Under the pieces are notes generated by a model that was not told the origin of the DNA, ran no database searches, and saw only the letters and a list, made by a program, of their open reading frames with translations. A DNA stretch of 64,000 nucleotides, taken from Bdellovibrio bacteriovorus. GTDB taxonomy: Bacteria; Bdellovibrionota; Bdellovibrionia; Bdellovibrionales; Bdellovibrionaceae. This document shows, in pieces, positions 1-9,161 of this stretch. Made by a program: the position numbers and the translations under genes. The stretch covers positions 434,001 through 498,000 of the forward strand of contig NZ_CP102930.1 in the NCBI RefSeq assembly GCF_025558485.1, in the 5' to 3' direction. Position 1 is the first letter of the stretch; each line of letters starts with the position of its first letter.

Positions 1-417
1 TTGTCTCTGTATAAGAGGTCATGGGTGTCATGGCAGACCACCCTCCGCCAGTCCATCCCAGCACCTGTGAGAATTGATCATATCAATTGAGCGGTTTTCT
101 TCATACAAAAGACACTTGGATGGCGGTTATTTCCGTGACTGTTGTTTTGGAAAAAACTGTTGTGATCTCTTTTGAAATAGCATCGATGCTTGCTTCCATA
201 GAACAAGCCTGCAAAAGAAGAAGAACGACACCACATGCAAAAAAGCGCAACCCAAAGGCCGAAGAAGTATTCATGTTCAAATTGTCGGCCTGAACTATAA
301 GACTCTAAAGATCCAACACTGCAACTGATGAACTTCAGACGATAAAATCGTTTTGCCCGAAACAAATGATTACAAAGTTCAAAGGGATTTCTTTTTTGTA
401 AGCGGAAATTTTGCGAA
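1..417. other. Intergenic stretch with no convincing gene
   Basis: I see no supported gene here. Open frames exist on both strands (about 68 codons from 87, and 95 codons ending at 78 on the minus strand), but neither resembles a known family or has a clear ribosome binding site. A small palindrome with 7-bp arms (AATTGAT/ATCAATT, 72-88) is the only distinct element. The stretch may hold the upstream region of a gene to the left of the window. Confidence 0.5.
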
Positions 418-421
418 AAAA

Positions 422-445
422 AAACGGCGACTGTTGTCGCCGTTT
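422..445 (-). terminator. Intrinsic terminator of the S1-domain gene
   Basis: A perfect 10-bp stem (AAACGGCGAC with GTCGCCGTTT) closes a 4-nt loop. On the minus strand it is followed by a long T run (A run at 416-424 on the plus strand). It lies about 50 bp past the stop codon at 493. Confidence 0.9.
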
Positions 446-492
446 CGGGGGATAATTCAGATGTATGAATACAGAAACTGACCTTGGACCTG

Positions 493-1686
493 CTATTTTT
501 TCAGATTAAGTCCTTTAAGAGCTTCAGCCATGGCGCCCAGACCGGAGGAAGCCGTTGAGTGAGACTTCCAGCTGCTGTCTTCCGTTTCACCAGGAAGGCC
601 CAAAGAGATCTTCTTTTCTTCAAATAGAATTTGATCCACTTGCACGGTCACATCGTCACCGCGTTTTTTGTTTTCATATTGAGCGGCCTCAACAGAATCA
701 CGCCATTTGGAGCGTGGCAAAAGACCTGTCACGCCCGGAGCGATGTTCACAAACAAACCGTAAGTTTCTTTCTTTTCCACTTTCCCCTGCACCACAGTGC
801 CCACCGGGAATTTCTGCGGAACGGTCATCCACGGATTACCCGCTCCATCAGCCTGTTTCAAGGAAAGAGAAATCTTCAATCTGCCGTCGATCTCTTCCAT
901 CTTCAGAAGTTTTACAGTGACCGGCTGCCCCGCCATCACAACTTCTTTCGGATCATGAACACGAGACCAGGAAAGTTCAGAAACGTGGATGAGACCTTCA
1001 ATGCCTGCTTCCAGTTCCACGAACGCACCGAATTTTTCCAAGCGCACGATTTTACCTTCAAGCAATGCACCCGGCTGGTGCTTCAGCATGAACGTGCCTT
1101 CGTTTTCAGCCTTTTGCAGATCCAGAACCTTACGACGGGACACAACAATGTTGCGGCCTTTGGGGTCCAGCTGCGTGATCATGAAATCAAACTTCTTACC
1201 CACGTACTCATTGGCATCCTGAACAAAACGGCTATCGATCTGACTGATTGGGCAGAACGCCGTCTTACCCTGGATATTCACGCGGAAACCACCGTTGCAG
1301 GTTTCAGTCACGCGGCCTTCCACTGGAAGCTCCATATCGAAAGCGTCTTCCAAAGAATCGGTGGAGGCATTCAAAGAACCTTTTTTCGCCAGGCGAACTT
1401 CGCCGCCCTTGATGGCAGTGACAACACAGTCGATATAATCGCCGACTTTGTATTTTACCTCTTTGTTTTCATCCAAAAGATCTTTCGTCAGGATCATGCC
1501 ATCCATCGGCGTACCTGTGGAAACAAAGGCCTCTTCTTTTCCGATGGAAAGAATCTCACCATGCACTTGATCGCCGACATTAAGACGAGTCTTCAGGCCT
1601 TTTTCAGATTGAGCAAAAAGCTGCTCAAAAGAAGCAAAGTCTTGTGTTTCAGGAACATCATCACCAAAAATATCTTTTTTAGACAT
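493..1686 (-). CDS. S1 RNA-binding domain protein (ribosomal protein S1-like)
   Basis: A protein of 397 residues made almost wholly of four S1/OB-fold repeats, at roughly residues 36-102, 118-190, 206-278 and 292-365. The third is the most canonical (LEGKIVRLEKFGAFVEL followed by GLIHVSELSW). Proteins of this kind bind single-stranded mRNA and help load it on the 30S subunit. Gram-negative S1 usually has six repeats, so this is a short form and could be a second S1 paralogue rather than the main RpsA. The frame is open upstream to 1845, but I chose the ATG at 1686 (MSKKDIFGDD) because GAAGGA lies just upstream and the extra N-terminus resembles no S1 protein. It is transcribed away from nrdJ on the same strand, with its own strong terminator at 422-445. 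Confidence 0.85.
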   Translation of the reverse strand: MSKKDIFGDDVPETQDFASFEQLFAQSEKGLKTRLNVGDQVHGEILSIGKEEAFVSTGTPMDGMILTKDLLDENKEVKYKVGDYIDCVVTAIKGGEVRLAKKGSLNASTDSLEDAFDMELPVEGRVTETCNGGFRVNIQGKTAFCPISQIDSRFVQDANEYVGKKFDFMITQLDPKGRNIVVSRRKVLDLQKAENEGTFMLKHQPGALLEGKIVRLEKFGAFVELEAGIEGLIHVSELSWSRVHDPKEVVMAGQPVTVKLLKMEEIDGRLKISLSLKQADGAGNPWMTVPQKFPVGTVVQGKVEKKETYGLFVNIAPGVTGLLPRSKWRDSVEAAQYENKKRGDDVTVQVDQILFEEKKISLGLPGETEDSSWKSHSTASSGLGAMAEALKGLNLKK

Positions 1687-1771
1687 AAAGCAGTCCTTCA
1701 ATTTTAAAAGAGGAAATAGAGAATAAAGGCAGCCCCCCCACTTTGACCAGCACCGCCGCACAAAGCCAAAG

Positions 1772-4142
1772 CTAGGAGCAACCGACCGTAGTGCCGCAGT
1801 TCGGGCAGCGATAACACCCACTCGTAAGCACCGTGTCACTCCCACACTCAGGGCACTTCATGGTGAAGTTCGGGACGGGAACTTCTTCCACGGCCTTGGG
1901 TTTTTCCTTTAAATTCAGTGGCTGACTTTGCTTGCTGCCGTCCCGATATACGGCCACGGCCTTCACCCCAAGCTCCCAAGCCAGGAAGTAAATGCGGCTG
2001 ATGTCGTCCTCGGTGGCGGTACTTGGCATATTCACGGTCTTGGAAATGGCTCCACTGATAAACGGCTGCACCGCCGCCATCATCAGGACATGACTTTCCG
2101 GTGAAAGGACGCGATGACCCGCTGGAGCTGTGGCACAATCAAAGACAGGAATATCCTCGCCCCGAATATGAGGCGCCCCCACAACGGAGTTATTTTCCTC
2201 AATATACTTTAGAATCGCCTGTCGTTCCGGCTCCGGATAGTCCAGGGCCTTTAAAGCTGTATCCACAGACTGATTGACGATTTGAATCTCGCCTCCACCG
2301 ACAAGTTTTTTAAACTTGATCAAAGAAAAATCCGGTTCAATGCCCGTGGTATCACAATCCATCAAAAGACCGATGGTTCCGGTCGGCGCGATAACTGTCG
2401 CCTGTGCATTTCGGTAGCCATGCTTAATTCCATTGTACAAAACGCCCTTCCAAAGATTTTTGACGGCTTTATCCACGCCCGAAGGCAATAGCCGCCACGG
2501 CACTTTGCTGACAGCCCGTTCGTGCATCTTCATGACCTTCAACATACTGGCGCGATTACGGCGGAAACCATCAAACGGCCCCTTGGCACGGGCCATCTCT
2601 GAACTGGTCAAATAAGCCACACCTGTCATCAAAGACGTCAAAGCCCCGGCCCACGCACGACCTTCCTCACTGTCGTAGGCAATGCCTTTTCGCATCAGCA
2701 AACTGCCCAGGTTGGCAAAGCCCAATCCCAAAGGACGATAGCTGTGAGAATTCTGCGCAATCTGCTGTGTCGGATAGCTGGAATAATCCACCAGAATTTC
2801 CTGTGCCACAAACAATGTGCGCGCGGTGTGAATGAAGGCTTCAAAATCAAAGTCCCCTGTCTCACTTAGAAATTTCGCCAGATTGATCGACGCCAGATTG
2901 CAGGCGGAATCATCCAGGAACATGTATTCCGAACACGGATTGCTGGAGTTAATCACATCCGTTTTAGGACAGGTGTGCCATTTATTGATTGTATTATGAA
3001 ACTGAATTCCCGGATCAGCGCACACCCAGGCCGCCTTGGTGATTCGTCCCCATACTTCTGTGGCAGGAATTTCCCGCAAAGATTTTCCAGTGATGCGGGC
3101 CTTGAGCTTCCAAGGACGATCCTCTTTCACCGCTTTCATAAAGGCGTCACTGACCCGCACAGAGTTATTGGCATTCTGTCCCGAAACTGTGCGATAAGCC
3201 TCGCCTTCAAAATCGGCGCTGAGGCCTGCCGCAATTAACAAGTGGGCTTTACGTTCTTCCAGCATTTTCCAGTCGATAAATTCCAGCACTTCGGGATGGT
3301 CAATATCCACCACCACCATTTTGGCCGCGCGCCTTGTGGTGCCACCCGACTTGATCGCCCCGGCACCTCGATCCAAAACCTCCAGAAAAGAAATCAAGCC
3401 CGAACTTTTTCCGCCAGAGCCTGTGGCTTCGTATTTGCTGCGGATCCTGGAAAAGTTTGTGCCCGTTCCGGAACCATACTTGAACAGCTTGGCTTCGGTT
3501 TTGGCCAGATCAAAGATGCCTTCAATGCTGTCATCCACACTTTGAATAAAGCAAGCTGAACATTGGGGCCGTTCATAAGCATTCCGGGTTGGCTGAATGG
3601 ATTTTTTCTTTTCATCCCAGGCAAAATGTTCGCTGGGCGAATTGGCTTTATAAGCTTCCCACAATCCGGCATTGAACCACACCGGACTGTTCCCAGGCAA
3701 AATGTTCGCTGGGCGAATTGGCTTTATAAGCTTCCCACAATCCGGCATTGAACCACACCGGACTGTTAAAGGCCCCGCGCTGGGACAGTAAAATGTACTT
3801 TAGTTCTTTGCCAAAAATATCGGCCTCTTTGCGGGAGCTGAAGTAGCCCCCTTGCTTTACCGCCGAACCCACGATGGCTTTCACCACCCGATCCACCATC
3901 TGGCGAACCGAGTTTTCATGTTTGGCCCCCGGCACACCGACTTTGCGGAAGTACTTGCTGGCGGCGATATCAATCGCCAGTTGGGACCAGCCTTCCGGAG
4001 CCTCAACATTTTTCATTTCAAAGAATGTTTCCCCTTTGCGATTGCGGATCTCGCAGTTCACACGTTTCCAGGAAAACAGACTTTCCGGATTCTTTCCGGC
4101 AGCGACAAAGTACGACGGGCTGTGCAGAGTTTTATTTTTCAT
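1772..4142 (-). pseudogene. nrdJ: Class II (adenosylcobalamin-dependent) ribonucleotide reductase, frameshifted by a 76-bp duplication
   Basis: This gene codes for the B12-dependent ribonucleotide reductase that makes deoxynucleotides. The N-terminal part (4142 to about 3648) and the C-terminal part (to 1772) lie in different frames. The break is an exact 76-bp tandem duplication (3615-3766); removing one copy gives a continuous frame of 764 residues, normal for the family. Catalytic features are intact in the rest: CSACFI (first redox Cys), NPCSEYMFL (catalytic Asn, thiyl-radical Cys and Glu), [12 protein letters not shown] (second redox Cys), [19 protein letters not shown], and a C-terminal Cys cluster (CPECG and CPNCG). 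Both halves are otherwise undamaged, so the mutation is recent, reversible or an assembly error. No cobalamin riboswitch is visible upstream. As written, the N-terminal product stops after about 164 residues. Confidence 0.9.
3615..3766. repeat. Exact 76-bp tandem duplication inside nrdJ
   Basis: Bases 3615-3690 are repeated without a mismatch at 3691-3766. The unit is not a multiple of three, so it shifts the frame. It encodes the [15 protein letters not shown] region, which is therefore read twice, once in each half of the broken gene. Confidence 0.97.
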
Positions 4143-4308
4143 GATTACAGTCTAGAGGGAGTTTTTCTTTCAGCCAAGCAAGAAGCCCCTCACACATGTT
4201 CGAAAAGCCAATGGTCTTAAGGCGGGGTGAACGTTAAGGCTTGGCAATATGACCTGTCTTTAATCCCCGACGCTTGTTTAGGGTCATCAGTAAGCCGTTA
4301 AGAATTCT

Positions 4309-5823
4309 ATGAAAAAAGCAACACGGGAGTGGGGCATGAATCAAGAGACCGTCAAAAAGAAGCTCCTTATTATTAAGGCCAACTCAACAAGTCTGGGAGC
4401 TGTCGAAGGATTCTTACGCAACCGCGAATGGAACATCAAATCCACCACCAACTTGAAAGAGGCTTTGATCTTTCTGGTGCAGGAACAACCTCAGTTTGTC
4501 ATGGTCAGCATTGATCATCCCAATCGCAAGGTGCGCAACCTGCCAAAGATTCTGACTCAGGCCTTTCCGGTTTGTGTGATTGCTTTTGCAGAAACCAATT
4601 CAGCCGCGTCCTTCACCCTGCTGAACAACTGTAACACTGAATATATTCTTTATCCGCCCGTCACCGGACCTGCGGTGGAACGGACTGTGAACAAATACTA
4701 CAAGGATCAGCAAACCCGCGACAGCAATCCCGCCTTCAATCGCAGCGGCAACACCGCCGAAGGTTCTGACGGTGTGATTTCCATCAAAGGCCAGGGCTCG
4801 GGCGAGGATGTTTCCAGCGCGCACAGTATCCTACAACAACTCTTAAGCGGCGATGACATGAGTGCCATGAGCAGCACCCCCGTCGGCTCGTCTTTAAGCG
4901 GCGTTCTTTCCGGCGACAGCCTGACTCAAACGCCCGGCTTATCAGCAGGTAACAGTGGCTTGGGACCCGACTGGGCCCGCCAACAAAGTCCCACGGATGA
5001 ACACGGGTCCCCTTTTAACCCTGTGGGCTCTCTTCGTAATAGCAGCCCCGGTTGGGCGCCGTTGGAACAGCCTGCAAAACACACAGACCGCCCCACGCCA
5101 GAGCAAATTGAAAATCATCCCTCCGCCACAAAAAAAGATTCCATTATTCTGCGTGGAACCAAGGATGCCCTGGACAAGTCCTGCGTGAAAACGTCATTTG
5201 CGGACTCCGAGGCCATTGCGGATTCCACCAATACATCCTGCATCGTTGTCGAATCCCCGCGCTTTTCCGGCTATCTGATCACCGCCATGGGAAAAGACCG
5301 TCAGATTGATGACATGTTCATCGCCAAAATTCGTGAACGGTTGTTCCGCTTCCTTAAGGAAAACGGAGAAACCATCGAGGACAGCGATCCCATGCAGCTT
5401 AAAATCAAAGAGGTTCCCTTCGAGGACTGGGCACTGGAGCAGGCGGAGTTTCTGCGTAAATCCGTGCACAACGGACATGAAGTGGCGATGGCTTTTTTCC
5501 CGCGTGAAGACGTGAAAATCACCACCGGCAGCTCCGCTGACGAGGAAATGGCCAGCATTCATTTGAATGAGCTTGCCGGTGATGTCGCCGTGGAATTTAA
5601 TGTTTATATATATCTGCCCAAGAACAATAAATATGTCCTGTACACCCCCCGCGGCAGCAAGTTCTTCAATGTGCAAAAACAGAGGCTGCAAAGTCAGGGC
5701 GTGTCCAATTTGCATGTGCTCAAAGCTGAAATTCAGGATCTGGACAAATACCGCGCGCAGAACTTCCTGAATGAAAAAATCCAGCTTTTTGAGGAAAAAC
5801 TGAAAGAAAAAGTTTCCGTCTAA
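4309..5823 (+). CDS. Protein with degenerate receiver-like N-terminal domain, family not recognised
   Basis: About 504 residues, or 495 if it starts at the ATG at 4336 (MNQETVKKK). Residues about 18-130 look like a response-regulator receiver fold: strand KKLLIIKAN, strand FVMVSIDHP, and YILYPPV near the end. The acidic pair is missing, the expected phosphoacceptor position is Ser and the usual KP lysine is Tyr, so phosphorylation in the normal way is unlikely. A Ser/Gly/Pro-rich linker (about 150-270) follows, then a C-terminal domain of about 220 residues that I do not recognise. There is no signal peptide or membrane segment, so it should be cytoplasmic. It stands alone between divergent nrdJ and the cysteine desulfurase. 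A role in signalling by protein contact is only an inference. Confidence 0.7.
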   Translation: MKKATREWGMNQETVKKKLLIIKANSTSLGAVEGFLRNREWNIKSTTNLKEALIFLVQEQPQFVMVSIDHPNRKVRNLPKILTQAFPVCVIAFAETNSAASFTLLNNCNTEYILYPPVTGPAVERTVNKYYKDQQTRDSNPAFNRSGNTAEGSDGVISIKGQGSGEDVSSAHSILQQLLSGDDMSAMSSTPVGSSLSGVLSGDSLTQTPGLSAGNSGLGPDWARQQSPTDEHGSPFNPVGSLRNSSPGWAPLEQPAKHTDRPTPEQIENHPSATKKDSIILRGTKDALDKSCVKTSFADSEAIADSTNTSCIVVESPRFSGYLITAMGKDRQIDDMFIAKIRERLFRFLKENGETIEDSDPMQLKIKEVPFEDWALEQAEFLRKSVHNGHEVAMAFFPREDVKITTGSSADEEMASIHLNELAGDVAVEFNVYIYLPKNNKYVLYTPRGSKFFNVQKQRLQSQGVSNLHVLKAEIQDLDKYRAQNFLNEKIQLFEEKLKEKVSV

Positions 5824-5894
5824 ACCACGCCAAGGCGCAGTTTCCGGATTTTCTATTGACCCCGCGCCCGGGCAAGGTTTAGCTCTTAGCTTAT

Positions 5895-7088
5895 ATGGAA
5901 TTAAGTTCAGAACGTCCGATGGGAACTACCTTGCAACAAGACAGCGCCATTTATCTTGATTACAATGCCACGACTCCGGTGGACCCTCGGGTCTTTGCAA
6001 GCATGGAGCCTTACTTCAAAGAACTTTACGGCAATCCCGCCAGCGCCGGTCATCACTGGGGTTGGGTTGCTGAAAACGCCATTGGTAAAGCACGCACTCA
6101 GGTGGCCGGGCTGATCGGTGCCCGTCCTTTGGAAATCACTTTCACTGGCGGCGCGACTGAATCCAACAACTGGGTGATCTTTGGATTGCTTTCCAAACTG
6201 CGTGAGGAAAACCCCACAGCTCCGATTCATTTTATCACCAGCCAGATTGAACACAGTTCTGTCATGAAGGCGATGGCCGCCGTGCAAAAACAAGGTGTCG
6301 AAGTTGATTTCCTTCCGGTCAACAAATATGGACAGGTGGAACTGGAAGCAATCAAAAAGGCCATCAAGCCGCATACCAAACTGATGAGCTTTATCTGGGT
6401 GAATAACGAAATCGGCTCTATCAATCCGATTCCGGAAATCGCCCGGATCGCCCGTGAACACCAGATCTATCTGCACACGGACGCCACTCAAGCCGCGGGA
6501 AAAATTCCGGTCAACGTCACTGAAATGGGTATTGATCTGATGTCTTTCTCCGGCCATAAAATCTATGGCCCTAAGGGTATCGGTGCACTTTATATTCGCG
6601 GCAAAGATCCCAAAGTTCAGCTGAATCCTTTGATTTATGGCGGAGGTCAGGAACGCGGCCTGCGTTCCGGGACTGTGAATGTTCCAGCCGTTGTTGGGTT
6701 CGGAACCGCGTGCGAACTGTGTCAGCAAAATCTGGACAGCGAAATTCAGCACATGACTGAACTGCGTAACTTCCTGTGGCAGCAACTTCAGGAAGCCATT
6801 CCCGGAGTTCATCTGAATGGTCATCCCACAGAAAGATCTCCGGCCAATTTGAATATCACTTTACCGGGAATTAAAACCGAGCAGATTCTGCCTCGTTTGC
6901 AAAAGCTGGGGGTCAGCACTGGTTCTGCCTGTGGGACCGGCGCCATGGTGGTCAGCCATGTTCTGCGGGGATTGGGGCTTTCCGCTGATGAAGTGCAGTG
7001 CTCTTTGCGCCTAAGTCTGGGGCGTTGGACAACCCGGGAAGAACTCAGCAAAGCTGCTGAAATCCTCAAATTAGCCATAAATAAATAG
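5895..7088 (+). CDS. iscS: Cysteine desulfurase (NifS/IscS family)
   Basis: A PLP enzyme of 397 residues that takes sulfur from cysteine for Fe-S cluster and thiolation pathways. Visible signatures are YLDYNATTPVDP near the N-terminus, TGGATESNN (cofactor phosphate binding), HTDATQAAGK, the PLP lysine in SFSGHKIYGPKG, and the active-site cysteine in STGSACGTGA near the C-terminus. Length and order fit the family. The annotated start is the ATG at 5895; an in-frame ATG at 5919 (MGTTLQQD) is a fair alternative, since neither has a strong Shine-Dalgarno. The next gene, an A-type Fe-S carrier, supports a role in Fe-S assembly. No scaffold gene (iscU) is next to it, so which scaffold it serves is unclear. 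Confidence 0.93.
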   Translation: MELSSERPMGTTLQQDSAIYLDYNATTPVDPRVFASMEPYFKELYGNPASAGHHWGWVAENAIGKARTQVAGLIGARPLEITFTGGATESNNWVIFGLLSKLREENPTAPIHFITSQIEHSSVMKAMAAVQKQGVEVDFLPVNKYGQVELEAIKKAIKPHTKLMSFIWVNNEIGSINPIPEIARIAREHQIYLHTDATQAAGKIPVNVTEMGIDLMSFSGHKIYGPKGIGALYIRGKDPKVQLNPLIYGGGQERGLRSGTVNVPAVVGFGTACELCQQNLDSEIQHMTELRNFLWQQLQEAIPGVHLNGHPTERSPANLNITLPGIKTEQILPRLQKLGVSTGSACGTGAMVVSHVLRGLGLSADEVQCSLRLSLGRWTTREELSKAAEILKLAINK

Positions 7089-7154
7089 TCTTTTCATATA
7101 CTTACAAACATCAACCGGAGGCTTATCTGAAGCCTCCCAACCCCTTGACAGCTG

Positions 7155-7163
7155 TGTTATACT
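7155..7163 (+). promoter_or_regulatory. Possible extended -10 promoter of the A-type carrier gene
   Basis: TGTTATACT is an extended -10 (TGn plus TATACT) 30 bp before the ATG at 7193. There is no good -35 at the right distance: TTGACA at 7145-7150 is only 7 bp away. It suggests that the carrier can be transcribed separately from iscS. Confidence 0.35.
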
Positions 7164-7192
7164 AAACCGTACCGCAGTTAAAGGAGTTCGCG

Positions 7193-7519
7193 ATGATTAA
7201 CATTTCACCTGAAGCCGCGCAAAAGCTTGCGACGCTAAAAAAAGAAGAAGGCAAAGAAGATGCTGCCTTTTTGCGCGTTGAAGTTAAAAAAGGTGGATGC
7301 TCTGGATTGTCTTATAAGATGGATTTCGACACTGTGACTCGCGATGGAGACAAGTTCTTTGAATCCCACGGTCAAAAGGTAGCCGTTGATTCTCAAAGCA
7401 TGCTTTATCTTTTGGGTATGACTCTGGAGTATTCCGGAGGTCTTAACGGCAAAGGCTTTGTCTTTAACAACCCCAACGCCAACAAGCACTGCGGTTGCGG
7501 TTCCAGCTTCAACGTTTAA
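7193..7519 (+). CDS. A-type iron-sulfur carrier (IscA/ErpA/HesB family)
   Basis: A protein of 108 residues, the full length of the family. The three conserved cysteines are present: C36 in GGCSGLSY and C100/C102 in HCGCGSSF near the C-terminus. They bind an iron or a [2Fe-2S]/[4Fe-4S] cluster that is passed on to target proteins. The start ATG at 7193 follows AAAGGAG at good spacing. It lies about 100 bp after the cysteine desulfurase on the same strand, so the two form a functional pair. ErpA and IscA cannot be told apart from the sequence alone. A long inverted repeat follows the stop. Confidence 0.93.
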   Translation: MINISPEAAQKLATLKKEEGKEDAAFLRVEVKKGGCSGLSYKMDFDTVTRDGDKFFESHGQKVAVDSQSMLYLLGMTLEYSGGLNGKGFVFNNPNANKHCGCGSSFNV

Positions 7520-7524
7520 TTTTT

Positions 7525-7580
7525 AGGTACGGACTTACTTTTGGTTGTGCAAGTGCGCTACCAAAAGTAAGTCCGTACCT
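7525..7580. repeat. Long perfect inverted repeat, dispersed family member 1 (probable bidirectional terminator)
   Basis: Two 21-bp perfect arms (7525-7545 and 7560-7580) flank a 14-nt loop. It sits between two convergent genes, where it can end transcription from both sides. The outer arm, starting AGGTACGGACTTACTT, is nearly identical to the element at 35193-35263, so this is a dispersed repeat and not an ordinary terminator. Confidence 0.9.
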
Positions 7581-7595
7581 TTTCCCTTTTCCTTT

Positions 7596-8405
7596 TTAAG
7601 CGGCTACGGCTGTGCTGATAAATTCCTGAATCAGTCGAGCCACTTCTTCCGGCTGAGTTTTGATCGCCAAATGACCGGCCCCGGTCAGAGTCACAATATC
7701 TTCACAACCAATATGGCGGGCAAACTGACGATAGGCATCCTGATTAAACAGCAGATCCTGTTCATCATAAATCAGACGGCAGTCACCGCGATAAGTGTAA
7801 AGACGAGTGTGCCAATAAGCCCAATCCTCGGAACGCAAAATCCACGCAAAGTGATGGATCATATGGGCAACAAACTGCAACTTGCGGCCCTTTAAGGTTT
7901 CTACCGACACGGCCCCTTCACTGCGCTCATCCCTGAAAATTTGTGCGGATCGCTTCAGGAAACTGCGACCCATCGGTGTGGAAAGCATCACATAAACGCT
8001 TTTCAGATTCAGCGGAATAGAGAAAAAGAATTTCAGCTCCTTTGGCAGAAAATGACGGATGGGATCTGTCACCATCGGATTGATCAACACGGTTCTTTTC
8101 ACCAGTTGCGGATGATGCGTGGCCAGTCCCCAGCACAAGGCACCGCCATAACTAAGACCCGCCACGTTCACACGCTGATTGGGAAAGTTTTCCTGAATGA
8201 AGCGCGCCAGAACTTCGATTTGCACGGTGAAGAACAGCTTGTCGCTGCTCATATAGATGTGACTTAGATTCGGAACAACCACCCGGTAGGTCTGCGACAG
8301 ACTTTCAGCAATTGAATCCCAATGATGAACACTTCCTCCATAACCATGAAGAAGTATTAGCAGTGGTCCCTGTCCCCGTTCCCGGAAAGTGATCTTGTGT
8401 GACAT
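7596..8405 (-). CDS. Alpha/beta hydrolase
   Basis: A protein of 269 residues with a full alpha/beta-hydrolase catalytic set: oxyanion loop LLHGYGGSVHHW, nucleophile elbow GLSYGG, acid in the LIYDEQDLLFNQD region and catalytic His in GAGHLAIKT. There is no signal peptide, so it should act in the cytoplasm. The substrate cannot be told. It is convergent with the A-type carrier gene and lies between that gene and the ferredoxin gene, but no functional link to Fe-S assembly is visible. Confidence 0.85.
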   Translation of the reverse strand: MSHKITFRERGQGPLLILLHGYGGSVHHWDSIAESLSQTYRVVVPNLSHIYMSSDKLFFTVQIEVLARFIQENFPNQRVNVAGLSYGGALCWGLATHHPQLVKRTVLINPMVTDPIRHFLPKELKFFFSIPLNLKSVYVMLSTPMGRSFLKRSAQIFRDERSEGAVSVETLKGRKLQFVAHMIHHFAWILRSEDWAYWHTRLYTYRGDCRLIYDEQDLLFNQDAYRQFARHIGCEDIVTLTGAGHLAIKTQPEEVARLIQEFISTAVAA

Positions 8406-8466
8406 CCATGAAACATATCGGTAAAGATCTGTTTACAGGATACTGCCCTTCGGTCCAGACCGCAGA

Positions 8467-9105
8467 CTATTTCTGCGGCTTGCGGTCCTGCTGCTGTTGT
8501 TGCTGCTTCTGTGGCTGTTGCTTGGGTTGGCCACCCTGATTTTTATTCTGATTTTGGTTCTTACCAGACTGTGCCTTCTGCTGATTCTGTTGCTGCTTTG
8601 GCTTATTCTGCTGCTGTTTTTGCTGCTGATGTTGCTGCTGCTGCTGAGGACGTTTTTCCTCAGTCCCCGACGGCTGGGATGGCTGAGCCTGGACCTTGTC
8701 CGGGGTCAGCTTATCCTCGGGTTTTTCACTGAGCAACATGGTGTCGTTCACGGCCTTGGATTCGATGTGCTTGTTCGCACGGAATCCACGGATTTTCTTG
8801 GTCTGATTTTCAATGCGTTCCACTTGTTCCGTCAAATCCACCGTCACGTCACCATAACAATGCACCTGACAGCTTAAACGACGGCCATCAATAAAGTGGC
8901 TGGTTCCAATCAGGTTCAGCTCTGCCTTGTTGGGCGGTAGAATGTTGGAATCCCCTTCCTTAATGCGCACACGGCATTCGGCGCAGGAAGGAACACCTTT
9001 ACAGATAGAGCGGATCTCGATTTTGTTTTCCGTAGCAATCTGCAAAAGGCTCTTGTTGGGAGTGCCTTCAACTTCGATATTCTGCGGAAGAAATTTGATT
9101 TTCAT
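8467..9105 (-). CDS. [2Fe-2S] ferredoxin with a glutamine/asparagine-rich C-terminal tail
   Basis: A protein of 212 residues. Residues 1-100 are a [2Fe-2S] ferredoxin domain with C35, C41, C44 and C79, the C-x5-C-x2-C-x34-C spacing of Isc/adrenodoxin-type ferredoxins, which carry electrons in cluster assembly and hydroxylations. After a charged linker, residues about 145-212 are low complexity and dominated by Gln, Asn and Lys, including runs of five and six Gln. Ferredoxins of this type normally stop near residue 110, so the tail is an addition. I chose the ATG at 9105 because AAAGGATC lies 8 nt upstream; a TTG at 9111 is also open. The nearby Fe-S genes (iscS, A-type carrier) fit a shared role. 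Confidence 0.88.
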   Translation of the reverse strand: MKIKFLPQNIEVEGTPNKSLLQIATENKIEIRSICKGVPSCAECRVRIKEGDSNILPPNKAELNLIGTSHFIDGRRLSCQVHCYGDVTVDLTEQVERIENQTKKIRGFRANKHIESKAVNDTMLLSEKPEDKLTPDKVQAQPSQPSGTEEKRPQQQQQHQQQKQQQNKPKQQQNQQKAQSGKNQNQNKNQGGQPKQQPQKQQQQQQDRKPQK

Positions 9106-9161
9106 AACCAAGATCCTTTTAAACTAAACTGAACAGTCGTTCCCGAAGGCACGACAGTTTT

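Noticed and set aside
78..365. Short genes at the left edge (plus strand 87-293, minus strand 78-365)
   Set aside because: They overlap each other, lack ribosome binding sites and have no recognisable features.
1772..3748. Two separate genes at nrdJ
   Set aside because: The second frame would start inside the duplicated stretch, out of the normal frame, and the two parts together make one normal reductase when one copy is removed.
3615..3766. Programmed frameshift in nrdJ
   Set aside because: There is no slippery heptamer or stimulatory structure that would be needed; an exact duplication explains the break.
4143..4308. Cobalamin riboswitch upstream of nrdJ
   Set aside because: I looked for the B12 box and the conserved GCCACTG core on the minus strand and saw neither; the region is also short for one.
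7145..7150. TTGACA as -35 of the A-type carrier promoter
   Set aside because: It is only 7 bp from the TATACT, far too close for a -35/-10 pair.
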